A DNA stretch of 64,000 nucleotides from positions 270,266-334,265 of the forward strand of contig NZ_FOTW01000007.1 in NCBI RefSeq assembly GCF_900114705.1, given 5' to 3'. Shown piece after piece: positions 21,353 to 31,149 of this stretch (position 1 is the stretch's first letter; every line of letters begins with the position of its first letter). This DNA comes from Rugamonas rubra (GTDB taxonomy: Bacteria > Pseudomonadota > Gammaproteobacteria > Burkholderiales > Burkholderiaceae_D). Position numbers and translations under genes: made by a program. The notes beneath the pieces were generated by a model that worked only from the letters and a program-made list of their open reading frames with translations, did not search any database and was not told where the DNA came from.

Positions 21353-22561
21353 TTACTTCCACAGCGCGCACTTGCTCTCCGCCTTGGTCACGTAGGCCTG
21401 GTCGCCCGGCACCACGGCGGCCACCTTGTAGTAGTCCCAAGGGTATTTCGATTCCGACGGCTTCTTCACTTCCATCAGGTACATGTCGTGCACCATGCGG
21501 CCGTCCGGACGGATCACGCCGCCCTTGGCGAACATGTCGTTGATCTTGTTCGCCTTCAGGTGGGCCATCACCTTGTCCGAATCGTCGCCGCCGACCGCCT
21601 TGACCGCCTTCAGGTAGGTCGACGCCGCCGAGTAGTCGGCCGCCTGCAGCATCGACGGCTCCTTCTTCATCTTCTCGAAGTAGCGCTTGGACCAGGCGCG
21701 GGAGTCGGCGTTCTGGTCCCAGTACCAGCCGTCGGTCAGGTACATGCCCTGGGTCAGGTTCAGGCCCAGCGAGTGGACGTCGTTGATGAACATCAGCAGG
21801 CCGGCCAGCTTCATCTTCTTGGTGATGCCGAACTCGTTGGCCGCCTTGATCGAGTTGATGGCGTCGCCGCCGGCGTTGGCCAGGCCGAGGATCTGCGCGT
21901 TCGACGACTGCGCCTGCAACAGGAAGGAGGAGAAGTCGGAGGCCGACAGCGGATGCTTGACGCTGCCGAGCACTTTGCCGCCGGCCGATTTGACGACCTC
22001 GGCCGTGTCTTTTTCCAGCGACTGGCCGAAGGCGTAGTCGGCGGTCATGAAGTACCAGTTCTTGCCACCCTGCTTGACGATGGCGCCGCCGGTGCCGCGC
22101 GCCAGCGCCACCGTGTCGTAGGCGTAGTGCACGGTGTAGGGGGTGCATTCCTCGTTGGTCAGGCGGGCCGAGCCGGCGCCGATCGAGATGAAGACCTTTT
22201 TCTTCTCCGCAGCCAACTTGGCCATGGCCAGGTTGGCGCCGGAGTTGGTGCCGCCGATCAGCAGGTCGACGCCCTGCTGGTCGAACCATTCGCGCGCCTT
22301 GGAGGCGGCGATGTCGGCCTTGTTCTGGTGGTCGGCGGAGATGAACTCGACCTTTTTGCCGGCGATGACCACGCCGGCGTCGGCGATCGCCATCTTGATC
22401 GCCTCGGCGCCGCCCTGGCCGTCGATGTCCGAGTACAGGCCGGACATGTCGGTGATGAAGCCGATCTTGATGGTGTCGCCCGACACCTGGGCCGAGGCGG
22501 CGCCGGACAGACCCATGGCGCACAGGGCGCCGGCGGCGATGGCGATAGCTTTGATTTTCAT
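21353..22561 (-). CDS. livK: Branched-chain amino acid ABC transporter substrate-binding protein
   Basis: This 402-residue periplasmic solute-binding protein of the LivJ/LivK type has a clear Sec signal peptide (cleavage near AASA-Q). Two Rossmann-like lobes begin IKIGFITDMSGLYSDIDGQGG. Many betaproteobacterial homologues bind branched-chain or other hydrophobic amino acids; the ligand here is inferred. A GGAG site precedes the ATG. It lies between the ATPase genes and the permeases. Confidence 0.9.
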   Translation of the reverse strand: MKIKAIAIAAGALCAMGLSGAASAQVSGDTIKIGFITDMSGLYSDIDGQGGAEAIKMAIADAGVVIAGKKVEFISADHQNKADIAASKAREWFDQQGVDLLIGGTNSGANLAMAKLAAEKKKVFISIGAGSARLTNEECTPYTVHYAYDTVALARGTGGAIVKQGGKNWYFMTADYAFGQSLEKDTAEVVKSAGGKVLGSVKHPLSASDFSSFLLQAQSSNAQILGLANAGGDAINSIKAANEFGITKKMKLAGLLMFINDVHSLGLNLTQGMYLTDGWYWDQNADSRAWSKRYFEKMKKEPSMLQAADYSAASTYLKAVKAVGGDDSDKVMAHLKANKINDMFAKGGVIRPDGRMVHDMYLMEVKKPSESKYPWDYYKVAAVVPGDQAYVTKAESKCALWK

Positions 22562-22638
22562 ATTGTCTCCGTTTGTGGATTGGTTTTGTTGATATTGAAA
22601 CGGTGCTGCGAAGCTGCGTCCTGCCGGTACAAGCGGTG

Positions 22639-23346
22639 CTACACGCCCAGCAGCTCGGTGAGGAGCGGCATCTTGGCGTTCAATTCGGAAGCGATAAAGG
22701 TCTCGACGATCTGGCCGTGCTCCATCACGTAGAAGCGGTCGGCCAGCGGCGCGGCGAAGCGGAAGTTCTGCTCGACCATGACGATGGTGTAGCCCTTCGA
22801 CTTGAGCGTGGTGATCATGCGCGCCAGGCCCTGCACGATGACCGGCGCCAGACCCTCGGAGATCTCGTCGAGCAGCAGCAGGCGGGCGCCGGTGCGCAGA
22901 ATGCGCGCCACCGCCAGCATCTGCTGCTCGCCGCCGGACAGGCGGGTGCCCTGGCTGTGCTTGCGCTCCTCCAGGTTGGGGAACATGGCGTAGATCTCCT
23001 CGACCGACATGCCCTTCTCGCCGGTGGCCAGCTGCGGCGGCAGCAGCAGGTTCTCCTCGGTCGACAGCGAGGAGAAGATGCCGCGCTCCTCCGGGCAGTA
23101 GCCGATGCCGAGGTGGGCGATCTGGTGGGTCGGCAGGCCGATCGCCTCGACGCCGTTGACCTTGATCGAACCCTTGCGGGCGCCGGTCAGGCCCATGATG
23201 GCGCGCAGGGTGGTGGTGCGGCCGGCGCCGTTGCGGCCCAGCAGGGTGACCACCTCGCCCTGCTTCACCGTCAGGTTGACGTCGTGCAGGATATGCGATT
23301 CGCCGTACCAGGTGTGCAGCTTGGAAATTTCCAGTGCGTTCGTCAT
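22639..23346 (-). CDS. livF: Branched-chain amino acid ABC transporter ATPase LivF (Walker A Lys replaced by Arg)
   Basis: This 235-residue ATPase energises the Liv transporter. Signature LSGGEQQM, Walker B LLLLDEISEGLAP and the switch His region (MVEQN) are present. The P-loop reads GRNGAGRTTT, with Arg where Lys normally contacts the beta- and gamma-phosphates. I recall similar variants in related LivF proteins, so this may be a subfamily trait. Its ATG overlaps the livG stop (ATGA). Confidence 0.92.
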   Translation of the reverse strand: MTNALEISKLHTWYGESHILHDVNLTVKQGEVVTLLGRNGAGRTTTLRAIMGLTGARKGSIKVNGVEAIGLPTHQIAHLGIGYCPEERGIFSSLSTEENLLLPPQLATGEKGMSVEEIYAMFPNLEERKHSQGTRLSGGEQQMLAVARILRTGARLLLLDEISEGLAPVIVQGLARMITTLKSKGYTIVMVEQNFRFAAPLADRFYVMEHGQIVETFIASELNAKMPLLTELLGV

Positions 23347-24116
23347 CAGTGCGCCCCTTCCAATACCGCCGCTTCGCTGCCCATGTAGGCTTCCATCACC
23401 AGGGCGTTGCTGGAGACCTCGGCGTAGCTGCCCTCGGCCAACATGGCGCCGCGCTGCAGGACGGAGATCTTGTCGCAGATGCCGGACACCACCTTCATGT
23501 TGTGCTCGACCATCAGGATGGTGCGGCCGGCCGAGACCTTCTTGATCAGCTCGGTGACGCGGTGCACGTCCTCGTGGCCCATGCCCTGGGTCGGCTCGTC
23601 GAGCAGCATCAGCTCGGGCTCCATCGCCAGGGTGGTGGCGATCTCCAGCGCGCGCTTGCGGCCGTAGGGCATGTCGACGGTGACGGTGTCGGCGAACTCG
23701 GTCAGGTCGACCTCGGCCAACAGCTGCATGGCGCGCTCGTTGAGCTGCGACAGGGAACGCTCGCTCTGCCAGAAATTGAAGCTGGTGCCGAGCTGGCGTT
23801 GCAGGCCGATGCGCACATTCTGCAACACCGTCAGGTGGGGAAACACGGCGGAGATCTGGAACGAGCGGATCACCCCCATGCGGGCGATCTGGGCCGGTTT
23901 GGCCGCCGTGATGTCGTTGCCGTTGAATAGGATCTGGCCCGAGGTGGGCACCAGGAACTTGGTGAGAAGGTTGAAGCAAGTGGTCTTGCCGGCGCCATTG
24001 GGGCCGATCAGCGCGTGGATGTGGCCGCGCTGAACCTGTAGATTGACCCCGTTAACGGCGGTGAAGCCCTTGAACTCCTTGGTCAAATTTCTTGTTTCCA
24101 AGATAACGCTGGACAT
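23346..24116 (-). CDS. livG: Branched-chain amino acid ABC transporter ATPase LivG
   Basis: This 256-residue ATPase is the partner of LivF. The P-loop GPNGAGKTT is intact and Walker B is LMLLDEPTQGMG. The C-terminal extension typical of LivG is present. The usual LSGG signature region reads MPYGRKRALEIATTL, the form common in LivG of this group. An AGGAG site lies 5 bases before the ATG. It is the first gene of the operon; the 156 bp upstream (24117-24272) are AT-rich and hold the promoter. Confidence 0.92.
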   Translation of the reverse strand: MSSVILETRNLTKEFKGFTAVNGVNLQVQRGHIHALIGPNGAGKTTCFNLLTKFLVPTSGQILFNGNDITAAKPAQIARMGVIRSFQISAVFPHLTVLQNVRIGLQRQLGTSFNFWQSERSLSQLNERAMQLLAEVDLTEFADTVTVDMPYGRKRALEIATTLAMEPELMLLDEPTQGMGHEDVHRVTELIKKVSAGRTILMVEHNMKVVSGICDKISVLQRGAMLAEGSYAEVSSNALVMEAYMGSEAAVLEGAH

Positions 24117-24272
24117 CGTGTCTCCTAGTTATTCTTTGCAAACTATCAAATTTTTTTCAGATAATACACACTAATATTTTGGCTAACAATACAGTATAAC
24201 TACCATGATCTTTTGATCTATGCCTATCATCGAAACGTCATTCATTGTAGAAATTACGACATTTCAATAATG

Positions 24273-25898
24273 TCATTTCCATGATGAATGAACCATTTGC
24301 GCGGCCTTCTCCGCGATCATAATCGTCGGCGAATTGGTGTTGCCGGAAGTGATGGTCGGCATCACCGAGGCGTCCACCACGCGCAGGCCGGCCACGCCGA
24401 GCACGCGCAACTGGCTGTCGACCACGGCGCCCGGATCGCCGGCGCGGCCCATGCGGCAGGTGCCGACCGGGTGGAAGATGGTGGTGCCGATGGCCGCCGC
24501 CGCCTGGCTCAGCTCCTCCTCGCTCTGGTAGGCCGGGCCCGGCTTGAACTCCTCGGGCGCGTAGCGTTGCAGGGCCGGCGCGGCAACGATGCGGCGGGTC
24601 AGGGCCAGCGCGGCGGCGGCGACGCGGCGGTCCTCGGCCGTGCTCAGGTACATCGGCGAGATCTTCGGCGCGGCGTAGGAATCGGCCGAGGCGATGCGCA
24701 CATGGCCGCGCGAGCTCGGCCGCAGGTTGCAGACGCTGGCGGTGAAGGCGGGAAAGGCGTGCAGCGGCTCGCCGAACTTCTCCAGCGACAGCGGCTGCAC
24801 GTGGTATTGCAGGTTGGGTGTGGCCTGGCCCGGGTCGGAGCGGGCGAAGGCGCCCAGCTGCGACGGCGCCATCGACATGGGCCCGCTTTGCCGCAGCGCG
24901 TATTCGAGGCCGATTTTCATTTTGCCGTACCAGTTGCCGGCCATGGTGTTGAGGGTCTTGGCGCCGCTCACCTTGAACACCATGCGCAGTTGCAAATGGT
25001 CCTGCAGGTTGGCGCCGACGCCGTCCAGCTCGGCCAATGGCGCGATGCCGTGCTCATGCAGCAAGGCCGCCGGGCCGACGCCGGACAGCTGCAAAATCTG
25101 CGGCGAGCCGACCGCGCCGGCCGTCAGCAAGGTTTCGCGGACGGCCTCGGCGCGGTAGGTGGTGCCGCCGCCGCTGAACACCACGCCACGGCAAACGGCG
25201 CCCTGCCCGCCCCGCTCGATCAGCAGCTTTTCGACGTGGCAGCCGGTCATGATGGTCAGGTTGGGCCGGGCCGAGGCCGGCTTGAGGAAGGCCTTGGCGG
25301 TGTTCCAGCGGATGCCGCGTTTCTGGTTGACCTCGAAATAGGCGCAGCCGGCGTTGTCGCCACGGTTGAAATCGTCGATCCTGGCGATGCCCGTTTCGGC
25401 GGCGGCGTCGCGGAAGGCGTCGAGAATTTTCCACGACAAACGTTGTTTTTCCACACGCCATTCGCCGCCGGCACCGTGTTCGGCGCCGGCGCCGCCGTGG
25501 TGGTCCTCGCTCAGCTTGAACAAGGGCAGCACCTGGTCCCAGCGCCAGCTGGCGTCGCCGCACAGCTCGGCCCATTGGTCGTAGTCGCCGGCCTGGCCGC
25601 GCATGTAGATCATGCCGTTGATCGACGAGCTGCCGCCCAACACCTTGCCGCGCGGATAAAGCAGGCTGCGCCCGCCCAGGCCGGCATCGGCCTCGGTGCG
25701 GAAACGCCAGTCGGTGCGCGGGTTGTCGATGCAGTGCAGATAGCCGACCGGGATGTGGATCCACACATAGTCGTCCTTGCCGCCCGCCTCGATCAGCAAG
25801 ACGTTGGCGTGCTTGTCGCGGCTGAGCCGGTTGGCCAGCACGCAGCCCGCCGTACCGGCCCCAACAATGATGTAGTCGTACTGTCCAGCTGATTCCAA
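24273..25898 (-). CDS. GMC-family oxidoreductase (choline or alcohol dehydrogenase type)
   Basis: This 541-residue FAD flavoprotein has the dinucleotide fold IIVGAGTAGCVLANRLS at the N-terminus, the GMC signature GKVLGGSSSINGMIYMRG, and the C-terminal catalytic His region (FHPVGTCRMG, then SGNTNSPTIMIAEKAA). Such enzymes oxidise alcohols, choline or aromatic alcohols to aldehydes. The substrate is unknown and no aldehyde dehydrogenase lies alongside. It is divergent from no gene and probably monocistronic. Confidence 0.88.
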   Translation of the reverse strand: MESAGQYDYIIVGAGTAGCVLANRLSRDKHANVLLIEAGGKDDYVWIHIPVGYLHCIDNPRTDWRFRTEADAGLGGRSLLYPRGKVLGGSSSINGMIYMRGQAGDYDQWAELCGDASWRWDQVLPLFKLSEDHHGGAGAEHGAGGEWRVEKQRLSWKILDAFRDAAAETGIARIDDFNRGDNAGCAYFEVNQKRGIRWNTAKAFLKPASARPNLTIMTGCHVEKLLIERGGQGAVCRGVVFSGGGTTYRAEAVRETLLTAGAVGSPQILQLSGVGPAALLHEHGIAPLAELDGVGANLQDHLQLRMVFKVSGAKTLNTMAGNWYGKMKIGLEYALRQSGPMSMAPSQLGAFARSDPGQATPNLQYHVQPLSLEKFGEPLHAFPAFTASVCNLRPSSRGHVRIASADSYAAPKISPMYLSTAEDRRVAAAALALTRRIVAAPALQRYAPEEFKPGPAYQSEEELSQAAAAIGTTIFHPVGTCRMGRAGDPGAVVDSQLRVLGVAGLRVVDASVMPTITSGNTNSPTIMIAEKAAQMVHSSWK

Positions 25899-26047
25899 GA
25901 CCTCTCCTCCAAGGAAATACGCGTTGGCAGTCTGCGCTGCCTAAGGCGAACTCAACAATTATGCGACGGACGTGCGGCGGCCATGGCGACCAAGCTCCGT
26001 GGCCGGCGCGGAAGGCAAGTCGCCTCGCCGCCGTCCGGTACCGGTGC

Positions 26048-27085
26048 TCAAGCCGCAGCGATTTCCGCCAACAGGGTCGCCACCAGCCGCGCGGCCGGCA
26101 TCGGCCGCGCCCGCGCCACGCCGGTGCCGCACCACAGCGACATCAATTCGGTGTCGCCGCGCTTGCCGGCCTCGGCGCGGATGGCGCCGGTCAGCGCGTT
26201 CTGGATCGGATAGGCCGGCACCTGCGCCTCGACGGGCGCCATCAGGCTCATGAAACGGTTCTCCAGCCCGCGCGCGTAGCGGCCGGAAAAACTGCGCGTC
26301 AAGCGGGTCGCCGGCCGGTCGGGCGCCAGCAGGCGCGCCTTGTAGGCCGGCGTGATGGCGGACTCGTCGACCACCAGGAAGGCCGTGCCCATCTGCACCG
26401 CGACGGCGCCCAGGTCCAGCGCCCGCTTGATGTCGGCGCCGTCCATGATGCCGCCGGCGGACACCACGGGAATGTTGACCGCCGCCACCACCGCCGCCAG
26501 CAAGTCGAAGCTGGACAAGGTGGCGTCCTCCTGGCGGCCGAGGAAGGTGCCGCGATGGCCGCCCGATTCGACGCCGGAGGCGATCACGGCGTCGGCGCCG
26601 ACCTCCTGCCAGGCCAGCGCCTCGGCCACCGTGGTGATGGTGCCGACGACGACGATGCCGGCCGCGCGCAGGCGCGCGACTTGCTCGGCGCCGAGGATGT
26701 TGAAGGTGAAACTGGCCACGGCGGGACGCAACTCGAGCAGTGTTTCAAACTGGGCGGAGAATTCCTCGCACCATTTGGCCGGCAGCGGCAGTTCGTCCCA
26801 ACCCAGCACGTCGAGCACCGGGCGCAGCAGTAGGCGCGCCTGTTCCAACTCGGCGGGATCGACTTGTGGGATGGTTTGGACGAAGAAGTTCAGCGCGAAA
26901 GGCCGTGCCGTCAGGCTGCGGATCTGCTCGACCTGGCTGCGCATGGCATCCGGCGTAAGCAGCGAACAAGCCAGCGATCCGAGCGCGCCGGCGTTGGAGA
27001 CGGCGGCGATTTGGGCCGGTGTGTTCTGTCCGCCGGCGGTCGGGCCTTGAATGATTGGGTGTGGAAAAAGTGTTCGTAAAACCAT
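26048..27085 (-). CDS. Nitronate monooxygenase (2-nitropropane dioxygenase family)
   Basis: This FMN-dependent TIM-barrel enzyme of 345 residues oxidises alkyl nitronates such as propionate-3-nitronate. The FMN-binding and active-site segments are GPTAGGQNTPAQIAAVSNAG at the N-terminus and SGVESGGHRGTFLG with the conserved His, followed by PVVSAGGIMDGADI. A GGAGGG site lies 6 bases before the ATG at 27085, which fixes the start over a TTG one codon earlier. Its promoter must lie within or next to origin-like module A. Confidence 0.88.
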   Translation of the reverse strand: MVLRTLFPHPIIQGPTAGGQNTPAQIAAVSNAGALGSLACSLLTPDAMRSQVEQIRSLTARPFALNFFVQTIPQVDPAELEQARLLLRPVLDVLGWDELPLPAKWCEEFSAQFETLLELRPAVASFTFNILGAEQVARLRAAGIVVVGTITTVAEALAWQEVGADAVIASGVESGGHRGTFLGRQEDATLSSFDLLAAVVAAVNIPVVSAGGIMDGADIKRALDLGAVAVQMGTAFLVVDESAITPAYKARLLAPDRPATRLTRSFSGRYARGLENRFMSLMAPVEAQVPAYPIQNALTGAIRAEAGKRGDTELMSLWCGTGVARARPMPAARLVATLLAEIAAA

Positions 27086-27149
27086 CAATTACCCTCCGAA
27101 AACTGCGTGATCGGCCGGTTTTTGCCTTCAATTTAAGCAAAAAATGGCA

Positions 27150-27380
27150 TTTCATCTGTGGATAACTCTATGGATATCCACAGGCACCGAATGTGAGTAA
27201 ACAAAATTTTTTTTGGGTCACGTTTTTTTATCCCAAAACAGTTCCCAGCTCATACAGCGTTTACGCGCCCGCTTATGCATCTCGCAAACGCTTGATTCTA
27301 ATTCAAAATCAGGACTTATCCACAGAAAGGTGTCTACGTTAACAACTACTACTATTTTTATATCTATATCTTTACAGTAA
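27150..27380. other. Origin-like module A: three DnaA boxes, trio tract, AT-rich stretch
   Basis: The module opens with a perfect box TGTGGATAA (27157-27165, reverse) and ATATCCACA (27174-27182). A third perfect box TTATCCACA lies at 27316-27324. Twenty bases later comes ACT-ACT-ACT-ATT (27345-27356), followed by TTTTATATCTATATCTTTA. Perfect box plus trios plus AT-rich run is the basal unwinding layout known for bacterial oriC. First-to-third box distance is 159 bp, versus 158 bp in modules B and C. No gene is credible in the surrounding gap 27086-27644. Confidence 0.75.
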
Positions 27381-27644
27381 ACCAAAGCCAACGCGAAAGG
27401 AACCGAAACCCCAAAACCCCACCCCAACCGACGGCAAAACCACAGGCAAGGCAAATTCCTTGCCCTAGAGCAGAAAACGTTTTTCGCCCACAAAGCTTGC
27501 CCCTATACTGAAATCGCCTAGCAAGCCCAAAAACGGAGCCAATTTGCCTATCCCGTGCAAGCCTCGACGCCTTGCCTGTCGACGAGTTCCGCTCGTCGCA
27601 ATAGCGACTCTCGTTTTGCATGTTTATCGCCGGATGGCTCAACG

Positions 27645-30600
27645 ATGAGCGTCCCGCACTATTTTTCGCTGAAGCATTTCCCCCGCTCCAAGGCGTATCT
27701 CCGCTTCCGCCGCCGGCTTTGTGCCGGACTGTTGTTGATGGCTTTGTTGACCATTGCCGTGGTCAGCCTGCAATTGCGCGCCTCCAATGTCGAACGCGAC
27801 CACGCGGCGCGCCAGCAAACCCAGAATTTTGTCCAGGCCATGGAAGCCCATGTGCTCAACACCATCCAATTCGTCGATTTATCTCTGCAGGGATATTCGA
27901 ACGCCATCAAGATGCTGCCGCTCGAGCAAAGCAGTTCGCCGCACGCCATGGCGACACTGTTGTCGCCGCGCAGTTCCAGTTTCAGCCGCGATTTTTGGCT
28001 CAGTTTCATCGACGCCAAAGGCCAGGGCGTTGCCTCGTCGAACAAGCTGTCGGTGGCCGGCACGAACTACGCCGACCGCGACTATTTCCAAGCGCATATC
28101 AAGCCGGGCGGTTCCCCCGGCTTGTTCGTCGGTGGCCCGGCGATTGGCAAGGTCAGCAAGGAACGGCTGTTTTTCCTCAGTCGTCGTGTCGAGGACGCGA
28201 ACGGCCAGTTGCTGGGCGTGATCGTCGCGCCCTTGAATGTCATATATTTCGGCAAGGTATTCGAAAAGTCCCGCTTCAGCCCGGACGTGTCGATCAGCCT
28301 GGTGCACAGCAACGGCAAAGTCATCGCCCGGGCGCCGAATTTCGAGGAATCGTTCAATTTCGACCTGAGCCGCACCGCCTTGTTTCAAAACGTCGCGAAA
28401 GGCAAGCACGGCACCTATCAAACGGTCAGCTCGATCGACGGTCAATCGCGTATTTTCAGCTTTCGCGTGCTCGACGGCCTGCCCTTGATCGTCGTGGTCG
28501 GCAGTTCCGACGAGGAATCCAAGCGCGTCTTCGACAACAACGTGCTGTTCGCTGGCGCTGGTGTGCTGCTGTTGCTCCTGCTGATGCTGGCCGGCGGCCA
28601 TTTCGCCCTGCGCTCCTACGCCAAACTGGAGGAGCGCGAATTGCGCTACCGGCTGCTGTACGCCTCGAGCCGCGACACCGAGCAAAAATTGTCGGTCAGC
28701 GAGCAGCGCCTGCGCCTAGTCGCCGACAACCTGCCGGTGATGATCGCCTACATCGACAAGGATTTGCGCTACGAATTCACCAACCGCAAGTTCGACACGG
28801 TGTTCGAGATCCCCTACCAAAGCGGTCCCGGCCGCAAAGTGGTCGACGTGGTCAGTCCGGCCATCTTTAAGCAGGCCGAACAGCATTTGCACGATGTATT
28901 GGGCGGAAAATTCGTCTATTTCGAACGGCTGGTCAGCGGTCCCGCCGGCGAACGTTGGGACGGCGTCAGCTACGTGCCCGATGTGCAGCCGGACGGCACG
29001 GTGAGTGGCCTGTTTTTGATGGTGGAGGACATCACCGAGCGCAAAAAGAATGAGGAATCGACCAAGTTGGCGGCGCTGATGTACCAAAACAGCGCCGAGG
29101 GCATGCTGGTGACCGACGCCGAGGGCCGCATCCTGTCGGTCAATCCGGCGTTTTCGCAGATCAGCGGCTACGCCGAGCGGGAGGTGCTGGGCCGGCGCGC
29201 CTATGAATTGACCTCCGGCAAGCAGGATTTGAGCTTTTTCACCCAAGTGCGCCAGGCGGTTGGCCGCACCGGCCACTGGGCCGGCGAAATCTGGCACCAG
29301 CACAAGAACGGCGAGCACTATCTGGTGTCGCTGCGCTTCAACACCGTGTTCGACGAGCAGGGCCAGGTGTTCCGCATGGTCGCGCTGTTCACCGACATCA
29401 CGAAGAAAAAGGCCTCGGAGGAGTTGATCTGGAAGCAGGCCAACTTCGACGCGCTGACCGGCTTGCCGAACCGCCGCATGTTCCACGAGCATTTGCGGCT
29501 GGAAATGAAGAAAACCGACCGCTCGCACCTGCCCATGGCGCTGGTGTTCATCGATCTCGACCATTTCAAGGAGATCAACGACACCCTGGGCCACGACAAG
29601 GGCGACATGTTGCTCAAACAAGTGGCGGAACGACTGGGCCAGTGCGTGCGCGGCACCGACATCGTGGCCAGGCTGGGCGGCGACGAGTTCACCGTGATCC
29701 TCAGCGAGCTGCACAATTCCAGCGACGTGGCGCGCATCGCCCAGGAAATCTTGAAAAAGATGGCGGCGCCGTTCTCGCTGAACGACGATATCGCGCACAT
29801 CTCGTCGAGCATCGGCATCACGCTCTACCCCGACGACGGCGACACCGCCGAAACCTTGATGAAAAACGCCGACCAGGCGATGTACGCCGCCAAGCAGCAG
29901 GGCCGCAACCGTTACAACTACTTCGCCCCCTTCATGCAGGAGGCGACGCGGGTGCGCATGGCCTTGGGCAACGAAATGCGCGAGGCGGTCGAGCGCGAGG
30001 AATTGCGCATCGTGTTCCAGCCGATCATCGAGCTGGCCAGCGGCCGTATCTGCAAGGCGGAGGCCTTGGTGCGCTGGCAACATCCCCAGCGCGGATTGAT
30101 GAGCCCGCATGAATTCATCGCCATCGCCGAACACACCGGCGCCATTGTCGGCATCGGCGACTGGGTGTTCCGCCAGGCGGCGCGCGAGGCCAAGCGGCTG
30201 CAGCAGATGGCCCTGCCGGAATTCCAGATCTGCGTGAACAAGTCGGCCTGGCAGTTCCGCGACGACGGCAGCAACTACCAGGAATGGCTGGATTTTCTGG
30301 CCGAACTGGATTTGCAGGCCCACAACATCATCATCGAAGTGACGGAAGACCTACTGCTCGACCCGGCCAGCGCCATCGCCGACAAGTTCAAGGCCTTCCG
30401 CGCCGCCAATATGCAGGTGTCCTTGGACGATTTCGGCACCGGTTACTGCTCGGTGGCGTTTTTGAAGCGTTACGACATCGACTACATCAAGATCGACCCG
30501 AGTTTTGTCTCGAATCTGGCGGAAGGCACCGACGGCATCACCTTATGCGGGGCAATTATCGCCATGGCGCACAAACTGGGCATCCAGGTGATCGCCGAAG

Positions 30601-30770
30601 GCATCGAAACGCCGCAGCAAATGCAGGCTTTGCAGTCGGTTGGCTGTGATTTTGGCCAGGGTTACCTGTTCTCCAAGCCGATTTCGGGGCTGGAACTGGA
30701 GAAAAGCATCAAAAACCAGTATGCCCCTGTGGATAAGTCGCTGGATATCCACAGGACGACTTGTGAGTAA
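27645..30770 (+). CDS. Membrane-bound PAS-GGDEF-EAL cyclic-di-GMP signalling protein
   Basis: This protein of about 1041 residues makes or breaks cyclic di-GMP. From the N-terminus: a transmembrane helix (about 25-44), a periplasmic Cache-like sensor, a second helix (about 300-322), two PAS domains, a GGDEF domain with intact GGDEF (678-682) and an RxxD product-inhibition site just before it, and an EAL domain (EAL at 806-808) with the conserved Asn, DDFGTGY, Lys and Glu positions. Both activities therefore look possible. The ATG at 27645 is preferred over a start at 27555. Its last codons overlap DnaA boxes of origin-like module B. Confidence 0.9.
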   Translation: MSVPHYFSLKHFPRSKAYLRFRRRLCAGLLLMALLTIAVVSLQLRASNVERDHAARQQTQNFVQAMEAHVLNTIQFVDLSLQGYSNAIKMLPLEQSSSPHAMATLLSPRSSSFSRDFWLSFIDAKGQGVASSNKLSVAGTNYADRDYFQAHIKPGGSPGLFVGGPAIGKVSKERLFFLSRRVEDANGQLLGVIVAPLNVIYFGKVFEKSRFSPDVSISLVHSNGKVIARAPNFEESFNFDLSRTALFQNVAKGKHGTYQTVSSIDGQSRIFSFRVLDGLPLIVVVGSSDEESKRVFDNNVLFAGAGVLLLLLLMLAGGHFALRSYAKLEERELRYRLLYASSRDTEQKLSVSEQRLRLVADNLPVMIAYIDKDLRYEFTNRKFDTVFEIPYQSGPGRKVVDVVSPAIFKQAEQHLHDVLGGKFVYFERLVSGPAGERWDGVSYVPDVQPDGTVSGLFLMVEDITERKKNEESTKLAALMYQNSAEGMLVTDAEGRILSVNPAFSQISGYAEREVLGRRAYELTSGKQDLSFFTQVRQAVGRTGHWAGEIWHQHKNGEHYLVSLRFNTVFDEQGQVFRMVALFTDITKKKASEELIWKQANFDALTGLPNRRMFHEHLRLEMKKTDRSHLPMALVFIDLDHFKEINDTLGHDKGDMLLKQVAERLGQCVRGTDIVARLGGDEFTVILSELHNSSDVARIAQEILKKMAAPFSLNDDIAHISSSIGITLYPDDGDTAETLMKNADQAMYAAKQQGRNRYNYFAPFMQEATRVRMALGNEMREAVEREELRIVFQPIIELASGRICKAEALVRWQHPQRGLMSPHEFIAIAEHTGAIVGIGDWVFRQAAREAKRLQQMALPEFQICVNKSAWQFRDDGSNYQEWLDFLAELDLQAHNIIIEVTEDLLLDPASAIADKFKAFRAANMQVSLDDFGTGYCSVAFLKRYDIDYIKIDPSFVSNLAEGTDGITLCGAIIAMAHKLGIQVIAEGIETPQQMQALQSVGCDFGQGYLFSKPISGLELEKSIKNQYAPVDKSLDIHRTTCE

Positions 30771-30945
30771 GGACAAAATTGTCCAAAGGGCGACATTTTA
30801 TACAGATTTACTCCTGAACTGGTACAGCGCTTGTCCGAGCGCTTATCTTTGTCGTAAACGGATGATTTTTAAGCTGTTAACAGGGTTATCCACAGAAAAA
30901 CGCGCGTTTACTACTACTACTATTTTTGTATAAAAGCTTTAGTAA
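30728..30945. other. Origin-like module B: DnaA boxes, five trios, AT-rich stretch
   Basis: Boxes are TGTGGATAA (30728-30736, reverse), ATATCCACA (30745-30753) and TTATCCACA (30886-30894). Fifteen bases after the third box comes the most regular trio run of the three modules, ACT four times then ATT (30910-30924), followed by TTTGTATAAAAGCTTTA. The first two boxes lie inside the end of the GGDEF-EAL coding sequence. Spacing of first to third box is 158 bp. Confidence 0.78.
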
Positions 30946-31149
30946 ACAACTAAAGAACACGCCGAAGGCGGTTCGAAAAAAAATTTTCGTTTACTCCCCT
31001 ACTCAAAAACGACAAACGGCAAGCTCCAACTGCGCCTGTGTAGAAACGTCGTTTTGTTCGCCAAAGCACAACTCTGAACGTCCTAAACAGCAAAAACGGT
31101 CTGCAACATGTCAAACTGGCACTGAAAAGCCATTTTTTAGCCTTTCGTC
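30946..31149. other. Non-coding spacer between origin-like modules B and C
   Basis: About 200 bp of A/C-rich sequence with no supported gene. Short frames on both strands lack ribosome-binding sites and recognisable products. It joins modules B and C, so the non-coding block 30771-31439 is best read as one origin-like region. Confidence 0.5.

Noticed and set aside
27218..27493. 91-codon minus-strand frame through origin-like module A
   Set aside because: It lacks a ribosome-binding site, runs through DnaA boxes and the A/T tract, and encodes low-complexity sequence such as IVVVVNV.
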